A stretch of 64,000 nt of DNA, taken from Cepaea nemoralis (taxonomy: Eukaryota > Mollusca > Gastropoda > Stylommatophora > Helicidae). The stretch is taken from NCBI GenBank assembly GCA_014155875.1, contig JACEFZ010024487.1, forward strand, positions 124,001 to 188,000, in the 5' to 3' direction. The number at the start of each line of letters is the position of its first letter. Position 1 is the first letter of the stretch. The position numbers were made by a program, and so were the translations under genes. This document shows positions 33,936 through 45,085 of the stretch, piece after piece. The notes beneath the pieces were generated by a model. The model was not told the DNA's origin and did no database searches. It saw nothing but the letters and a program-made list of their open reading frames with translations.

Positions 33936-34440
33936 ATGTAGTATGTGTGAGACTTTGAATGTTATAATTTACTGAAAGGAATACGGATTCAGTCTGTGTG
34001 AATGGTATAATTCACAACATGAAGCACATAACTAATATGCATGAGTCTATTAAAATGATATAATTCACACCATGAATGCGGGGAACTAACATATGTGAGA
34101 GTATTATAATGTTATAATTCACATCAAGAAGTACGATCTAGAATGTATGAGAGTGTTGTAATGTTATAATTCACATAAAGATGCACGAGCAAGCATGTAT
34201 GCGAGTATTATAATGTTATACAGGGTGTATGTTTAATGACAGTGCAGTGTTTGAAAATATTTCCTTCCAAGTTTTGTATTTACCTATTATGTTGCATGAA
34301 CTTTACAGAGAATTAATACAAAACTTGGACCGGCAATATTTTCAAACACTGCAGTCATTAAAAATACATCCTATAATTCACACCAAGAACCACAACCCAG
34401 CATGTATGAGGTTGTTAGCGTGTTATAATTCACAGCAGTA
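33936..34440. repeat. ~62-base degenerate minisatellite, about 7 copies, hosting a MITE
   Basis: Diverged units containing AATGTTATAATTCACATCAAG and TGTATGAGAGT. One unit is split at TTATA/TAATTC by the hairpin MITE 34221-34371. Confidence 0.85.
34221..34371. mobile_element. Hairpin MITE with TA target duplication (Tc1/mariner type)
   Basis: The arms are CAGGGTGTATGTTTAATGAC... on the left and, reverse-complemented from the right, GGATGTATTTTTAATGAC..., continuing inward with near-perfect pairing through GCAGTGTTTGAAAATATT and CCAAGTTTTGTATT. The arms are about 57 bases with a loop of about 36. The element is flanked by TA on both sides. Removing it and one TA restores GTTATAATTCAC, the exact sequence of neighbouring repeat units. 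The small size, lack of coding sequence and TA duplication fit a mariner-type MITE. Confidence 0.9.
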
Positions 34441-35584
34441 CCCGCGCTATAATTATAGTCAACTACATTCTGCTCTTACAAGACACAGCAGCATGACCGA
34501 GCCAGCCAACAAAGCATTGAACAAGGCAACTTTGAAAGGCTGAGAACTGGATACCGCAGCTCGTACAACACTCACCCCCGCTAATCTGGGACATGCCTTT
34601 ATGATTATATCTTCTGTATGGTTAATGTTGCCGCAAACAGATCTGGTAACCGTACAAGAATATATACAAGAGAGAAGAAATGGGGGCAACGATTGAAGAC
34701 GATGCATTAATATAATCCCTCCCTTTCGCTTGCAATCAAACACATCAATGATGTAACTTACCATGTCTGAAATCCCGCGCCTCTGCGGCCACTCGTTGTC
34801 AATGAAAGCCGACTCAGAAATAAGTTCCAAGTTTCAAATCAAGTCACAAATAACCGACTTGAAAGAGCTGTCAAGAATGAAGCACTTATCTCCCATTAGG
34901 TACCAGGATCTATCTTCGCGAGATGCGAACACGAAATTACATTAAGTAGCAGATACAGCAAGTAGTGCAGCCGACTGTGTCCTTGTTTGAAGTTTGTCAC
35001 AGAACGCTTTGTTCTCCTCCAGCGTCTGTCACTATCTTTAGCTGTTTTCTGGCGACTGCGTCCGCGCTGACAGGAAATCATTCACAATGAAGGAAAACGA
35101 GAGTTTATCTGCGCCTTTACATTTGGAAACACAAAGATCGGAATTTAAGTTGACAACAGATGCCAGTTTAGTAAAATCCTGGTCGCACAACTGCATAAGT
35201 AGAACAATCTGTGGACAACCTTGCAGTCTCTACACTGGGCACGAGCTGGTGCATGCGTGGCCTGGTCCGGTTCCTCTCAGCCTACACAAGGCATCACTAA
35301 CGAAGCAATGACGCTTGATTCCCGTCTCTCGTTCCTTGGTTGAAATCAGTGACAGAAATGAGCAATCTCTTCCTTGCCAGCTTGAGTGTTCGCGATTAAT
35401 TTTCTTGTCTATACGTGCTGTCCCTGATGGTGTCGGCGATCACGACCCCGGACTGAAAACCTGTCTTTATGGACAGCCATCTGTAGAATGATGACGTAGA
35501 GTGTGCGACAATGGCTGCTATCGTCCGCCTGCAACAAGCCAGTAGTTGACGGTGAATGTGTTACCCGACCACAGACTGGCATCA
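34441..35584. other. No recognisable feature
   Basis: About 1.1 kb of unique-looking sequence with short frames only. A minus frame of 123 codons (34459-34830) has no motif I recognise. Confidence 0.4.
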
Positions 35585-35915
35585 TATCTTGCTTAACACG
35601 TCTATAACATTAGATGTCTACTTATTACCTACTTGTCTATATCTACTCACGGTCTATTTGTCTACATCTAATCATTACCTACTTGTCTGTATCTTCTTTT
35701 TGTCTGCCTGTCCATTTCTATGTATTGCCTACTTGATACGTCTACTCCTTGACAAATTGCCTAAACCTACTCGCAGTTCATCTATCCGTCTACCAATTGT
35801 CTAACTATCTATGTCTACTCACTGCCTATGTCTACTCACTGCCTACATATACTCACTGCCTACTTGTCTATCCGTACTCTTTGCTTACCTAATTCTACAC
35901 ACTACCTAACAGTCT
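35585..35915. repeat. Degenerate TCTA-rich repeat
   Basis: Many diverged copies of CTACTTGTCTATATCTACTC and TGTCTACTCACTGCC. Old array without a clear period. Confidence 0.65.
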
Positions 35916-35997
35916 ATGTCTTGTCTGCTGCGCCGTTGTCGCATCAGCCAGCCCGAGTTGCCGTGCTCATGGGCATATCTCTGCCATTCACTGTGTC

Positions 35998-36572
35998 CTC
36001 AGTCCCGCCTCATGTACACAAACATTCTTGTCCGCTGGTCTACAGTCTTCATTCCCGCCTCATGTACACAGACATGCTTATCCATTAGTCTACAGTCTTC
36101 ATTCCCGCCTCATGTACACAAACATACTTGTCCGCTAGTCTACAGTCTTCAGTCCCGCCTCATGTACACAGACATGCTTATCCATTAGTCTACAGTCTTC
36201 ATTCCCGCCTCATGTACACAAACATACTTGTCCGCTAGTCTACAGTCTTCATTCCCGCCTCATGTACACAGACATGCTTATTCATTAGTCTACATTCTTC
36301 ATTCCCGCCTCATGTACACAAACATACTTGTCCGCTAGTCTACAGTCTTCAGTCCCGCCTCATGTACACAGACATGCTTATCCATTAGTCTACAGTTTTC
36401 AGTCCCGCCTCATGTACACAAACATACTTGTCCGCTAGTCTACAGTCTTCATTCCCGCCTCATGTACACAAACATACTTGTCCGCTAGTCTACAGTCTTC
36501 ATTCCCGCCTCATGTACACAAACATACTTGTCCGCTAGTCTACAGTCTTCAGTCCCGCCTCATGTACACAGA
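35998..36572. repeat. 50-base minisatellite with alternating halves, about 11 copies
   Basis: Unit TACAGTCTTCATTCCCGCCT, CATGTACACAAACATACTTG, TCCGCTAGTC, alternating with a form ending GACATGCTTATCCATTAGTC. The alternation makes a 100-base dimer over most of the array; the last copies are all of the first type. Confidence 0.95.
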
Positions 36573-37202
36573 TACTAACATCGGTTGTGAAAAACAAACA
36601 GCATCTTGAAAAGCACTTACAGAAGAAGTTGTAGTTGAACAATTTCACGTTCTTGGGTGTCGCTAGAAAATCTTGCTCCCGCGGACGCGCGGGAAGCAGA
36701 GACTGCGTCATCATGCCCGTCCACAACTTAGAGCAGTGTCTCTGCGTCCCAGGCTCAAGAGGCCGCTGGATTAAGTCCGGGGATGAAGTACCAGCAGCGT
36801 CCTGAGGCGCGGACCAGGAAACGAAGTTGGAAGACGGCCAATCAGTGATGTTGTTTAAGTACTATCTGTGCACGCACCAGCACGGCTCCGCAACAGGGGG
36901 GATGGACAGCAGAACTTACTGGCTAAAAGATGGCTGCCGAGTCTGAGGTCAAGCATCCACGCTTGGGGTGACGGAACTGGGTCGAACTTGGATGCTAGTT
37001 TCACATGTCCTGAACCCATCCGGCACCCGGGGGGGGGGGGGGGGGGGGGGTTGTCATGGTTTGATCCACATCGGGGCGGTTTTCCAATGCGGAACGCTGA
37101 CCAGGGCTCTCGTAACACGGCCGCCAGGACACGTCTAGGGAAGATAAAGAGGCCGGTGCGAAACTGAACTCCATCAACCAGCGAGCGCTGATTGGTCTAT
37201 AC
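36573..37202. other. Unique sequence with poly(G)
   Basis: Contains (G)22 at about 37030-37050 and a small hairpin CCCGCG-GACG-CGCGGG near 36677-36692. No exon recognised. Confidence 0.5.
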
Positions 37203-37585
37203 CAGGGGGTCACCAAACTACGGCCCCGCGGGCCGACTCCGGCCCGCGACGTCAGTTCATCAGGCCGCCGACGGTACTCAAACTTGCTTGAAATAACGTA
37301 TGGAACACGAGACGTTTGGGATACAATTTAAATGTAAATATATGTTAAGAATAATAGGAAATCTTCACATTTCCAGGCTGCTGTGTGCCTTACATTTACT
37401 ATTTTCAATTTTCAATAATGTATCTAGATTTTTCTTGTTTATTGTAATGTTGTTAAACTTAGTTTTTCGTCTTTTTTCCCTAGAGCTTTCGTTCTGGCTT
37501 TGCAAGTATTATGAAGAATGAGTATGCGGCCCGCGCTCGTCATGTTGTCAGTTATCCGGCCCGCTGTGAAAACAGTTTGGTGACT
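37203..37585. mobile_element. Probable non-autonomous hAT remnant
   Basis: The left end CAGGGGGTCACCAAACTACGG followed by GCCCCGCGGGCC resembles a widespread hAT-type terminus. Near 37574-37584 GTTTGGTGAC is the reverse complement of GTCACCAAAC at the left. Both ends are accompanied by GGCCCGC-rich subterminal words. The outermost bases on the right have decayed and I cannot assign an 8-base target duplication, so the right boundary is approximate. No coding sequence. Confidence 0.55.
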
Positions 37586-37659
37586 ACACAAATATGGGCG
37601 TGGCACCACATGCCCGATGTAGCCGGCGGCGTGCAGAAGGGGACTGGTGTGACCACCCA

Positions 37660-37985
37660 CAGTTCTGACAACCCACCGATTGACAACCCACTATTGTGAC
37701 AATCCACCGTTCTGACAACCCACTGTTCTGACAACCCACCGTTCTGTCAACCCACCGTTCTGTCAACCCACTGTTCTGACTGACCCACTGTTCTGACTGA
37801 CCCACTGTTCTGACAACCCAATGTTCTGACTTAACCACTGTTCTGACAAACCACTGTTCTGACAACCCATTGTTCTGACTGACCCACTGTTCTGACAAGC
37901 CACTGTTCTGACAAACCACTGTTCTGACAACCCACTTGTCTGACAACCCACTTGTCTGACAACCCACTTGTCTGACAACCCATCA
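37660..37985. repeat. 16-base minisatellite, about 20 copies
   Basis: Unit TGTTCTGACAACCCAC with variants GACTGACCCACTGTTC and ACTTGTC. Overlapping minus-strand frames are repeat peptides. Confidence 0.94.
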
Positions 37986-38004
37986 TACAGCTAGATACTC
38001 CAGC

Positions 38005-38313
38005 GATGCCCACACAAGTGCTGCCACTGCTGGTAGTTGCTGCCACTGCTGGTAGTTGCTGCCACTGCTGGTAGTTGCTGCCACTGCTGGTAGTTGCTGC
38101 CACTGCTGGTAGTTGCTGCCACTGCTGGTAGTTGCTGCCACTGCTGGTAGTTGCTGCCACTGCTGGTAGTTGCTGCCACTGCTGGTAGTTGCTTGCCACT
38201 GCTGGTAGTGCTGCCACTGCTGGTAGTTGCTGCCACTGCTGGTAGTTGCTGCCACTGCTGGTAGTTGCTGCCACTGCTGGTAGTTGCTGCCACTGCTGGT
38301 AGTTGTTGCCACT
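38005..38313. repeat. 19-base minisatellite, about 16 copies
   Basis: Unit GCCACTGCTGGTAGTTGCT, nearly perfect, with one copy longer and one shorter by a base. Because 19 is not divisible by 3, three minus-strand frames carry the same rotated peptide (TTSSGSNYQQWQQLPAVAA). Confidence 0.96.
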
Positions 38314-38632
38314 AGGGAGTGCACTCGACTGATTGTTACATGTGCGATAGCTTTCCCTATTGCCAGTGTCATTCGCCATCAGGCCAACCCGCTTCCACTT
38401 CTAAAGTACATTAATTTACGTCCCCCAAGTCAAGGACGAGAAGTCAGAATTGAAGTCCAACCGACCAGTGTAGGGAAGGAACCCGCTACCCGGTCATCAG
38501 CACACCGGAAGTGTAGGACGAGCGTTGGTATCTATTCGGTCATGCTGACCTAACAATGGACGTAACATTGCCTAGACAATCACACAAGGCAATCAATACT
38601 GGGGTGTCCGCCACGTCCTGTAGAGGACTTGC
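38314..38632. other. No recognisable feature
   Basis: Short unique-looking stretch. Confidence 0.5.
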
Positions 38633-39606
38633 AAGCAACCAACTTTAGGCAGGCATCGAGCTTAGATTGTTTCATAAACTAACCAACTGTAGGGATGCAT
38701 CGAGCTGAGATTGTTTCATAAACTAACCAACTGTAGGGATGCATCGAGCTGAGATTGTTTCATAAACTAACCAACTGTAGGGATGCATCGAGCTGAGATT
38801 GTTTCATAAACTAACCAACTGTAGGGATGCATCGAGCTGAGATTGTTTCATAAACTAACCAACTGTAGGGATGCATCGAGCTGAGATTGTTTCATAAACT
38901 AACCAACTGTAGGGATGCATCGAGCTGAGATTGTTTCATAAACTAACCAACTGTAGGGATGCATCGAGCTGAGATTGTTTCATAAACTAACCCAACTGTA
39001 GGGATGCATCGAGCTGAGATTGTTTCATAAACTAACCAACTGTAGGGATGCATCGAGCTGAGAATTGTTTCATAAACTAACCAACTGTATGGATGCATCG
39101 AGCTGAGATTGTTTCATAAACTAACCAACTGTAGGGATGCATCGAGCTGAGATTGTTTCATAAACTAACCAACTGTAGGGATGCATCGAGCTGAGATTGT
39201 TTCATAAACTAACCAACTGTAGGGATGCATCGAGCTGAGATTGTTTCATAAACTAACCAACTGTAGGGATGCATCGAGCTGAGATTGTTTCATAAACTAA
39301 CCAACTGTAGGGATGCATCGAGCTGAGATTGTTTCATAAACTAACCAACTGTAGGGATGCATCGAGCTGAGATTGTTTCATAAACTAACCAACTGTAGGC
39401 AGGCATCGAGCTGAGATTGTTTCATAAACTAACCAACTGTAGGGATGCATCGAGCTGAGATTGTTTCATAAACTAACCAACTGTAGGGATGCATCGAGCT
39501 GAGATTGTTTCATAAACTAACCAACTGTAGGCAGGCATCGAGCTGAGATTGTTTCATAAACTAACCAACTGTAGGCAGGCATCGAGCTGAGATTGTTTCA
39601 TAAACT
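38633..39606. repeat. 44-base minisatellite, about 22 copies
   Basis: Unit AAACTAACCAACTGTAGGGA then TGCATCGAGCTGAGATTGTT and TCAT. Copies are nearly identical. A GCAGGCATC variant marks the first copy and several near the right end, so both edges share an older variant and the centre was homogenised to GGATGCATC. Confidence 0.97.
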
Positions 39607-39649
39607 GCAGCTGTCCACAATTGTACATGGAGGAAAACAACAGCTGAGG

Positions 39650-39867
39650 GACACAGGTGTTTCACATCACGGCATTGGCGCAGAGGTTAGTGTAGGCGCC
39701 GTTAGATTGACAAAAACAACAATTGATGGATGCAGATGTGTCACACCAGGGCATTGGGGCAGAGGTTATTGTAGGCGCCGCTAGATTTACAACAACAACA
39801 ACAACAACAACAACAACTAATGGACACAGATGTATCATGTTGACAACAGCAACAACAACAACAACAA
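39650..39867. repeat. ~77-base duplication followed by (AAC)n
   Basis: Two diverged copies of a segment with GTGTCACACCAGGGCATTGG and GTAGGCGCCG, then AAC triplets at 39790-39816 and 39846-39867. Confidence 0.85.
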
Positions 39868-40410
39868 TGCGTACACATGCTGAATCATGTACGCAGATGT
39901 ACGCACCAGCCACCACATCTCTGCATGTTGTAATGTATTAATATGTCCATTCATACAGATCATCTTTAAAAGTCTCCCAAAGTATGGCTTTTCAACATAC
40001 AATTGTGACAAGATAAACAATTAAACACATTATTACAGCTTCACCATTTGAAGCAGGGAAGGGTGGGTCTGGGGGTAAGAGGCCACCAACCAGGAGTACT
40101 AATTCTGTCCATAGTCTAAACGATGTGGTGGCTTTCTGTTTGTGCACGATCCCCTGAGAGTCGAGAGCTTCAAGGAAGCACAGTCTCCTGCACGCCGACC
40201 AGGTCGTGCTACTTTCTGGGCAGAAGGATTAGCGGACACACAACAGGCAGTTAGCCGACATAAGGTCATGCTGAGACAATTGTGGCCCCGATTGACTCAA
40301 TACCAGGGTTAAACAGTTCACGAGCTTGGCAAATATTTTCTCGTATATGTGTGCAGGTTGTTGCCAAGGAACGAGTTACGGGCAATATGGCAATATGATT
40401 TATGATTACG

Positions 40411-40414
<4 letters not shown>
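39868..40414. other. No recognisable feature
   Basis: Unique-looking sequence. Confidence 0.45.

Positions 40415-40492
<78 letters not shown>
40415..40492. repeat. (GA)n microsatellite
   Basis: Perfect GA run of about 39 dinucleotides. Confidence 0.99.
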
Positions 40493-40496
<4 letters not shown>

Positions 40497-41118
40497 GTCG
40501 CTGGAGCGAAGAGTGAATAAACAAGGTCTCGGTTAGTATGTATGTTGCACCGAGATGATGAGGTGGGGGGACATCTTCCTCCATTCTCTGAGTCAACTCC
40601 AGATCTATTAGCAGGTGGAGAGCTAAACCACGCCAAGTGGCGTCCTTCACGCGCACCATGTTTAACGCGCAACCACGCTCTGCACAGACGCACATATTAC
40701 CTAACCGTTCCTTTCGGAACCGTCTGAAACTTGTATCAAACGCGCCCGAAACTTGTATCAAACGCGCCGCTGTTTCAAGTCCTCAGCTTCAAAGTGCGAC
40801 ATGAAGCTTTGCCAACTCTTGGGGAAACGTGCGCGCCGAGAGATACCGACCCACAACCTGTACTACCAGTGGCCCGGACACGCAGAACATCCATCTACAT
40901 GCAGAAAGGGACACAGAAGAGCAGAAGAGCCGGGCTAAACACAAAATGACAGGACAGCGTCTGCTGTTGGAGCTGTCGAGTGGACACATCCTGTTCTTAA
41001 AACGGGAGCCGACGATCAACAGCTCACCGCCTGCAGGAGCAGAAGTGTGCCTGCACTTGTACCTCCAAACCTGGGAAGGGCATCAGACCAAGTGACAGTA
41101 CGACCAAGTCAGCCAGAG
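40493..41118. other. No gene recognised
   Basis: Several overlapping 60-90-codon frames but no family motif. Contains a tandem duplication of GAAACTTGTATCAAACGCGCC at 40726-40767. Confidence 0.45.
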
Positions 41119-41141
41119 GGGGGGGGGGGGGGGGGGGGGGT
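41119..41141. repeat. Poly(G) tract
   Basis: Uninterrupted G run of about 22, followed by purine-rich (GAGG)n to about 41250. Confidence 0.95.
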
Positions 41142-41574
41142 GAAGAGGAGGAGGGATGAGAGGGGGGTGGGTCGAGATGAGGGAAAGAGAAATGAGCGAG
41201 AAAGGGAGGAGAGAGGGAGGGGTCGAGATGGGGAAAGAGAAATTAGTGAGAAGGACCAGAAGAGAAATACACTTACAGTAGACATGCACGCAGAGACAAA
41301 CACAGGACAGACAGACACGAAGAACTAACGAACGAAACGAACTTTATCTTAAAAGGGTAACAAATTGGGCACGCAGGCCCGTCTTACATTCGGCCCTTTC
41401 GATCACTCATCTTTCATCATCAAATGTGCATGTTACATTGTACATAGGGAAAAAAAAACATTGTCAAATGGATTTTGTAAGCATAAACAATGCATATGCG
41501 CATGGTACATTCACATGCGAAAAAAAGCATTGTCAAATGAAAGTTGTAAACATAAACAGTATTGCAATGTTGTG

Positions 41575-41882
41575 AGACACATCCCCTATCCACCCTAACA
41601 CCTCGCAGCCACCCACACATTCCGCAGCCACCCACACATCCCCAACCCACTACACCCTCCATCCACCCACACATACCTCCACGCGCTCACACAGACTCAG
41701 GCAAACATACATGCCACCACCCACCCACTGATCCTCCACCCACCCACATATTCTCCATCACCCACCCACACACCCGCAACCACCCAGCAAAACACACATC
41801 ACAAAACCATACACATACCCCCGTCAACCCATACATCCCGCACAGACAGACAGACAGACAAACATATATACAGACAGACAGG

Positions 41883-41912
<30 letters not shown>
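41575..41912. repeat. Degenerate CCACCCACACAT repeat and (GACA)n
   Basis: C/A-rich diverged units (ACCCACACATCC) at 41580-41830, then GACA repeats at 41843-41912. Confidence 0.85.
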
Positions 41913-41913
<1 letters not shown>

Positions 41914-42282
41914 TCAGCGTGCAAGCTAAGACACCTATGAACTCAATGTGTTGCTTGTGGCTTGTCCCCAAACTGTAAGCTCAGTCAACAAGATACCTAC
42001 ATGCAAGAATCTCCCCACTACTCTCTCTACATTTCTCAGACAATAAACAAGCCGCTCATGGGCGGGCGTGTGTCAAACCAACTGAGACAAACAGCGACAA
42101 GAGAGTCTGTCTATGGTACAGTTCTTGTACCGGTACAGACGGCTGGAGGAGAGCTGCCACCTGGCCAAGACGGCCACCTGACATTCTCTCATGCCTACAT
42201 CAAGCGGATCGATAGGCCACCTCGGAGCTAGGCCCAGGCTTGTGCAGAGGTGAGTTAAGCAGTTAGTGTTTGGGGAAACAGG
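41913..42282. other. No recognisable feature
   Basis: Unique-looking sequence. Confidence 0.45.
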
Positions 42283-42304
42283 TGGGGGGGGGGGGGGGGG
42301 GAGG

Positions 42305-42372
<68 letters not shown>
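42283..42372. repeat. Poly(G) and (GA)n
   Basis: G run of about 18, then GAGGGAG and a perfect GA run. Confidence 0.98.
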
Positions 42373-42374
<2 letters not shown>

Positions 42375-42394
42375 CAATCAGGTAAGCAAGGACT

Positions 42395-42570
42395 CTGTAG
42401 TAACAACAGTCCGCAGTATTTTACTCTTGGGCAGTCGTAACAACGGAGCGGAAATACTGACAGTCTTCATTATTTATTCGTGGCCAGTCGTAACAACGGA
42501 GCGGAAATACAGACTGTCTACAGTATTTATTCGTGGCCAGTCGTAACAACGAAGCAGAAATACCGACAGT
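42395..42570. repeat. 53-base repeat, about 3 copies
   Basis: Units with GGCCAGTCGTAACAACGGAG and CGGAAATAC...CAGT.TTTATT. Confidence 0.88.
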
Positions 42571-42889
42571 CTCAACTGTTAATGTAGGCGCTCATTCACC
42601 AACTTGCTACAGGCTCGCTTGAAGAGTGGGGGGATCTTATAACTGTACACTCCACCACATGCCAACACACAGATGACCAGGATAAACTTCGAGAAATACT
42701 TGAATGGTATACGAGCAATAATGTTAGTGAATTTGAGCTTGTCCGCCCCGACTACTGAAGCCAGCCTGAATGTAATGTGCTACATTTGGGCACATTTGGG
42801 GCAAGGTTTTGAGCCACGGTATATAGCTCAGTATGTATTAAGAGTTACACTGTGATCACTGCGTGAAGTCGCCACAAATACTGAAAGGC
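42571..42889. other. No recognisable feature
   Basis: Unique-looking sequence. Confidence 0.45.
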
Positions 42890-43090
42890 CCTGGTTAACG
42901 TCGGGGTTACGTTCTTGGAAAACGCGACTTTAAGTGAAACGACGTATAGCGAAACACTAAACAGGTGTATACACAGGTGACGACGGTATGGCGGAATGTA
43001 GCTACGTAAAGTGAAGTTATGTCACTTTGTGACAACGACGTTATAGCGAAACGACGTAAACCGAATCGACGTATAGCGAGGCCTTCCAGT
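42890..43090. repeat. CGACGTATAGCGAAAC-motif cluster
   Basis: The words CGACGTATAGCGA, GCGAAACGACGTA and GTGAAACGACGTATAGCG recur several times in about 200 bases, separated by CG-rich variants. Not a clean tandem array. It may be part of a DNA transposon end that I cannot classify. Confidence 0.5.
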
Positions 43091-43216
43091 ATGTTCTTGG
43101 GCTGTAAGAGTGATCGCGTGTTTGGTGAAAATTACCCCCTAGCCCAGGATGCCACTCCGCCACTGCAACATCGTCATATAAATCCTACCCCGCGGTACCA
43201 TTTAGCCACGCCACTA

Positions 43217-43225
43217 TAACAGTGT

Positions 43226-43281
<56 letters not shown>
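43217..43281. repeat. (CA)n microsatellite
   Basis: Perfect CA run. Confidence 0.98.
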
Positions 43282-43288
<7 letters not shown>

Positions 43289-43664
43289 ATAATGAAGTAG
43301 TGATCGTTAAGTTAGTTTGCTGTATCTCCCCCTGACTCTCTGCCCCCAAGGCTGAGCCATTCTGGCTGGCATGTTCACAAGTTCTAGCATGGTACAGCGG
43401 GAACAGTAATAAATGTGCTGAAATGGGGGACAGATTTGCCAATAAAGAGATATACAGAATGGCAGAAAGTGCGACGGAGAATGGGACAAAGAGGGCAGAC
43501 CGTTGTAGGTACAGAGACAAAGGCATATGCTTAAACAGAAATCCACATATATGGACAGATTCATAGACAGAAAGACAGATACACAGACTGACTGACATAC
43601 ACGGGCGAAAAGACAGGTGAGTCTGCTCAAACGTCTCAGAAAGTCGTGTCTGTGAAGAAATTAT
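43282..43664. other. No recognisable feature
   Basis: Unique-looking sequence; short CAGACA-like patches only. Confidence 0.5.
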
Positions 43665-43770
43665 ATGTCCCAGACAGCCCCAGTACAGCACACCCACTTG
43701 GGTAACTGCCACATTCTGTGTCTCAGAGAGTCCCAGTACAGCACACCCACCTGGGTAACTGCCACAGTCT
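43665..43770. repeat. CCCCAGTACAGCACACCCAC repeat, 2 copies
   Basis: Two copies of a ~65-base unit with CCAGTACAGCACACCCAC and GGTAACTGCCACA. It is related to the 48-base array at 47345-47905, 3.6 kb away. Confidence 0.9.
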
Positions 43771-43785
43771 AAAGGGGATGATGGG

Positions 43786-43901
43786 CTGAAGAAGAAGAAG
43801 AAGAAGAAGAAGAAGAAGAAGAAGAAGAAGAAGAAGAAGAAGAAGAAGAAGAAGAAGAAGAAGAAGAAGAAGAAGAAGAAGAAGAAGAAGAAGCAGCAGC
43901 A

Positions 43902-43932
<31 letters not shown>

Positions 43933-44045
43933 AAGAAGAAGAAGAAGAAGAAGAAGAAGAAGAAGAAGAAGAAGAAGAAGAAGAAGAAGAAGAAGAAGAA
44001 GAAGAAGAAGAAGAAGCAGCAGCAGCAGCAGCAGCAGCAACAGCA

Positions 44046-44076
<31 letters not shown>

Positions 44077-44096
44077 AAGAAGAAGAAGAAGAAGAA

Positions 44097-44143
<47 letters not shown>

Positions 44144-44354
44144 AGAAGAAGAAGAAGAAGAAGAAGAAGAAGAAGAAGAAGAAGAAGAAGAAGAAGAAGA
44201 AGAAGAAGAGGAGGAGAAGAAGAAGAAGAAGCAGCAGCAGCAACAGCATAAGAAGAAGAAGAAGAAGAAGAAGAAGAATGAAGAAGAAGAAGAAGAAGAA
44301 GAAGAAGAAGAAGAAGAAGAAGAAGAAGAAGAAGAAGAAGCAGCAGCAACAGCA

Positions 44355-44385
<31 letters not shown>

Positions 44386-44435
44386 AAGAAGAAGAAGAAG
44401 AAGAAGAAGAAGAAGAAGAAGGAGAAGCAGCAGCA

Positions 44436-44491
<56 letters not shown>

Positions 44492-44563
44492 AGAAGAAGA
44501 AGAAGAAGAAGAAGAAGAAGAAGAAGAAGAGGAGAAGGAGAAGAAGAAGGAGAAGCAGCAGCA

Positions 44564-44594
<31 letters not shown>

Positions 44595-44630
44595 AAGAAG
44601 AAGAAGAAGAAGAAGAAGAAGAAGAAGATT
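43786..44630. repeat. Long (GAA)n polypurine tract with GCA interruptions
   Basis: About 845 bases of GAA triplets. It is interrupted six times by GCA/ACA blocks ending in CATAAG (near 43894, 44016, 44231, 44340, 44427 and 44555), of which the second has seven GCA triplets. Translation gives poly-K/E/R forward and poly-L/F/S backward in every frame, so the 487-codon minus frame is not a gene. Mirror-symmetric GAA tracts of this length can form triplex DNA. Confidence 0.98.
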
Positions 44631-45085
44631 ATGCAGAGAAATGAACACAGCTGATGCTGCTTAGTGAAGTCATGTACGAACAATAGCCAAGAAAAGATAG
44701 ATTTGTGACTCGGCCGCTGAATCTCCCAACTGACTTGGTCTATACAATTAAGAAAGCACACAGGACAAGTCGACCATTTAACTGTGTCCTACCAACGTGA
44801 TGGATTCAATCGAGTTGGTGATCAGATCAGGTGCCATCCCGCAGCGCCCTGACAGTGAAAGGGCGCATGTTTGATTGCAAAGGTCTCCCCTAGGTACGCA
44901 GATTGTGTTCTTGATGACAGATGCGAGCAGGTCAATATTGATTGGCGAACATAGTTCGAACTTTGATCTGCTTGGCACACAGACTGTCAACAAGTGTTGC
45001 TGTGTGAGCATGTTGTCACATGGCGGCAGTGGGAGCGACTGCTGCACCAGAACATACTTCAGCAAAACATGCAATCGTGCGCTGG
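44631..45085. other. No recognisable feature
   Basis: Unique-looking sequence leading into the tRNA-like array. Confidence 0.45.

Noticed and set aside
40731..41095. Possible gag-type zinc knuckle peptide near KCDMKLCQLLGK
   Set aside because: Cysteine/histidine spacing does not fit CCHC in any one frame, and the frames overlap without support.
43185..44761. 487- and 330-codon minus-strand ORFs of poly-L/F/S
   Set aside because: Direct translation of the GAA tract; all frames are open.
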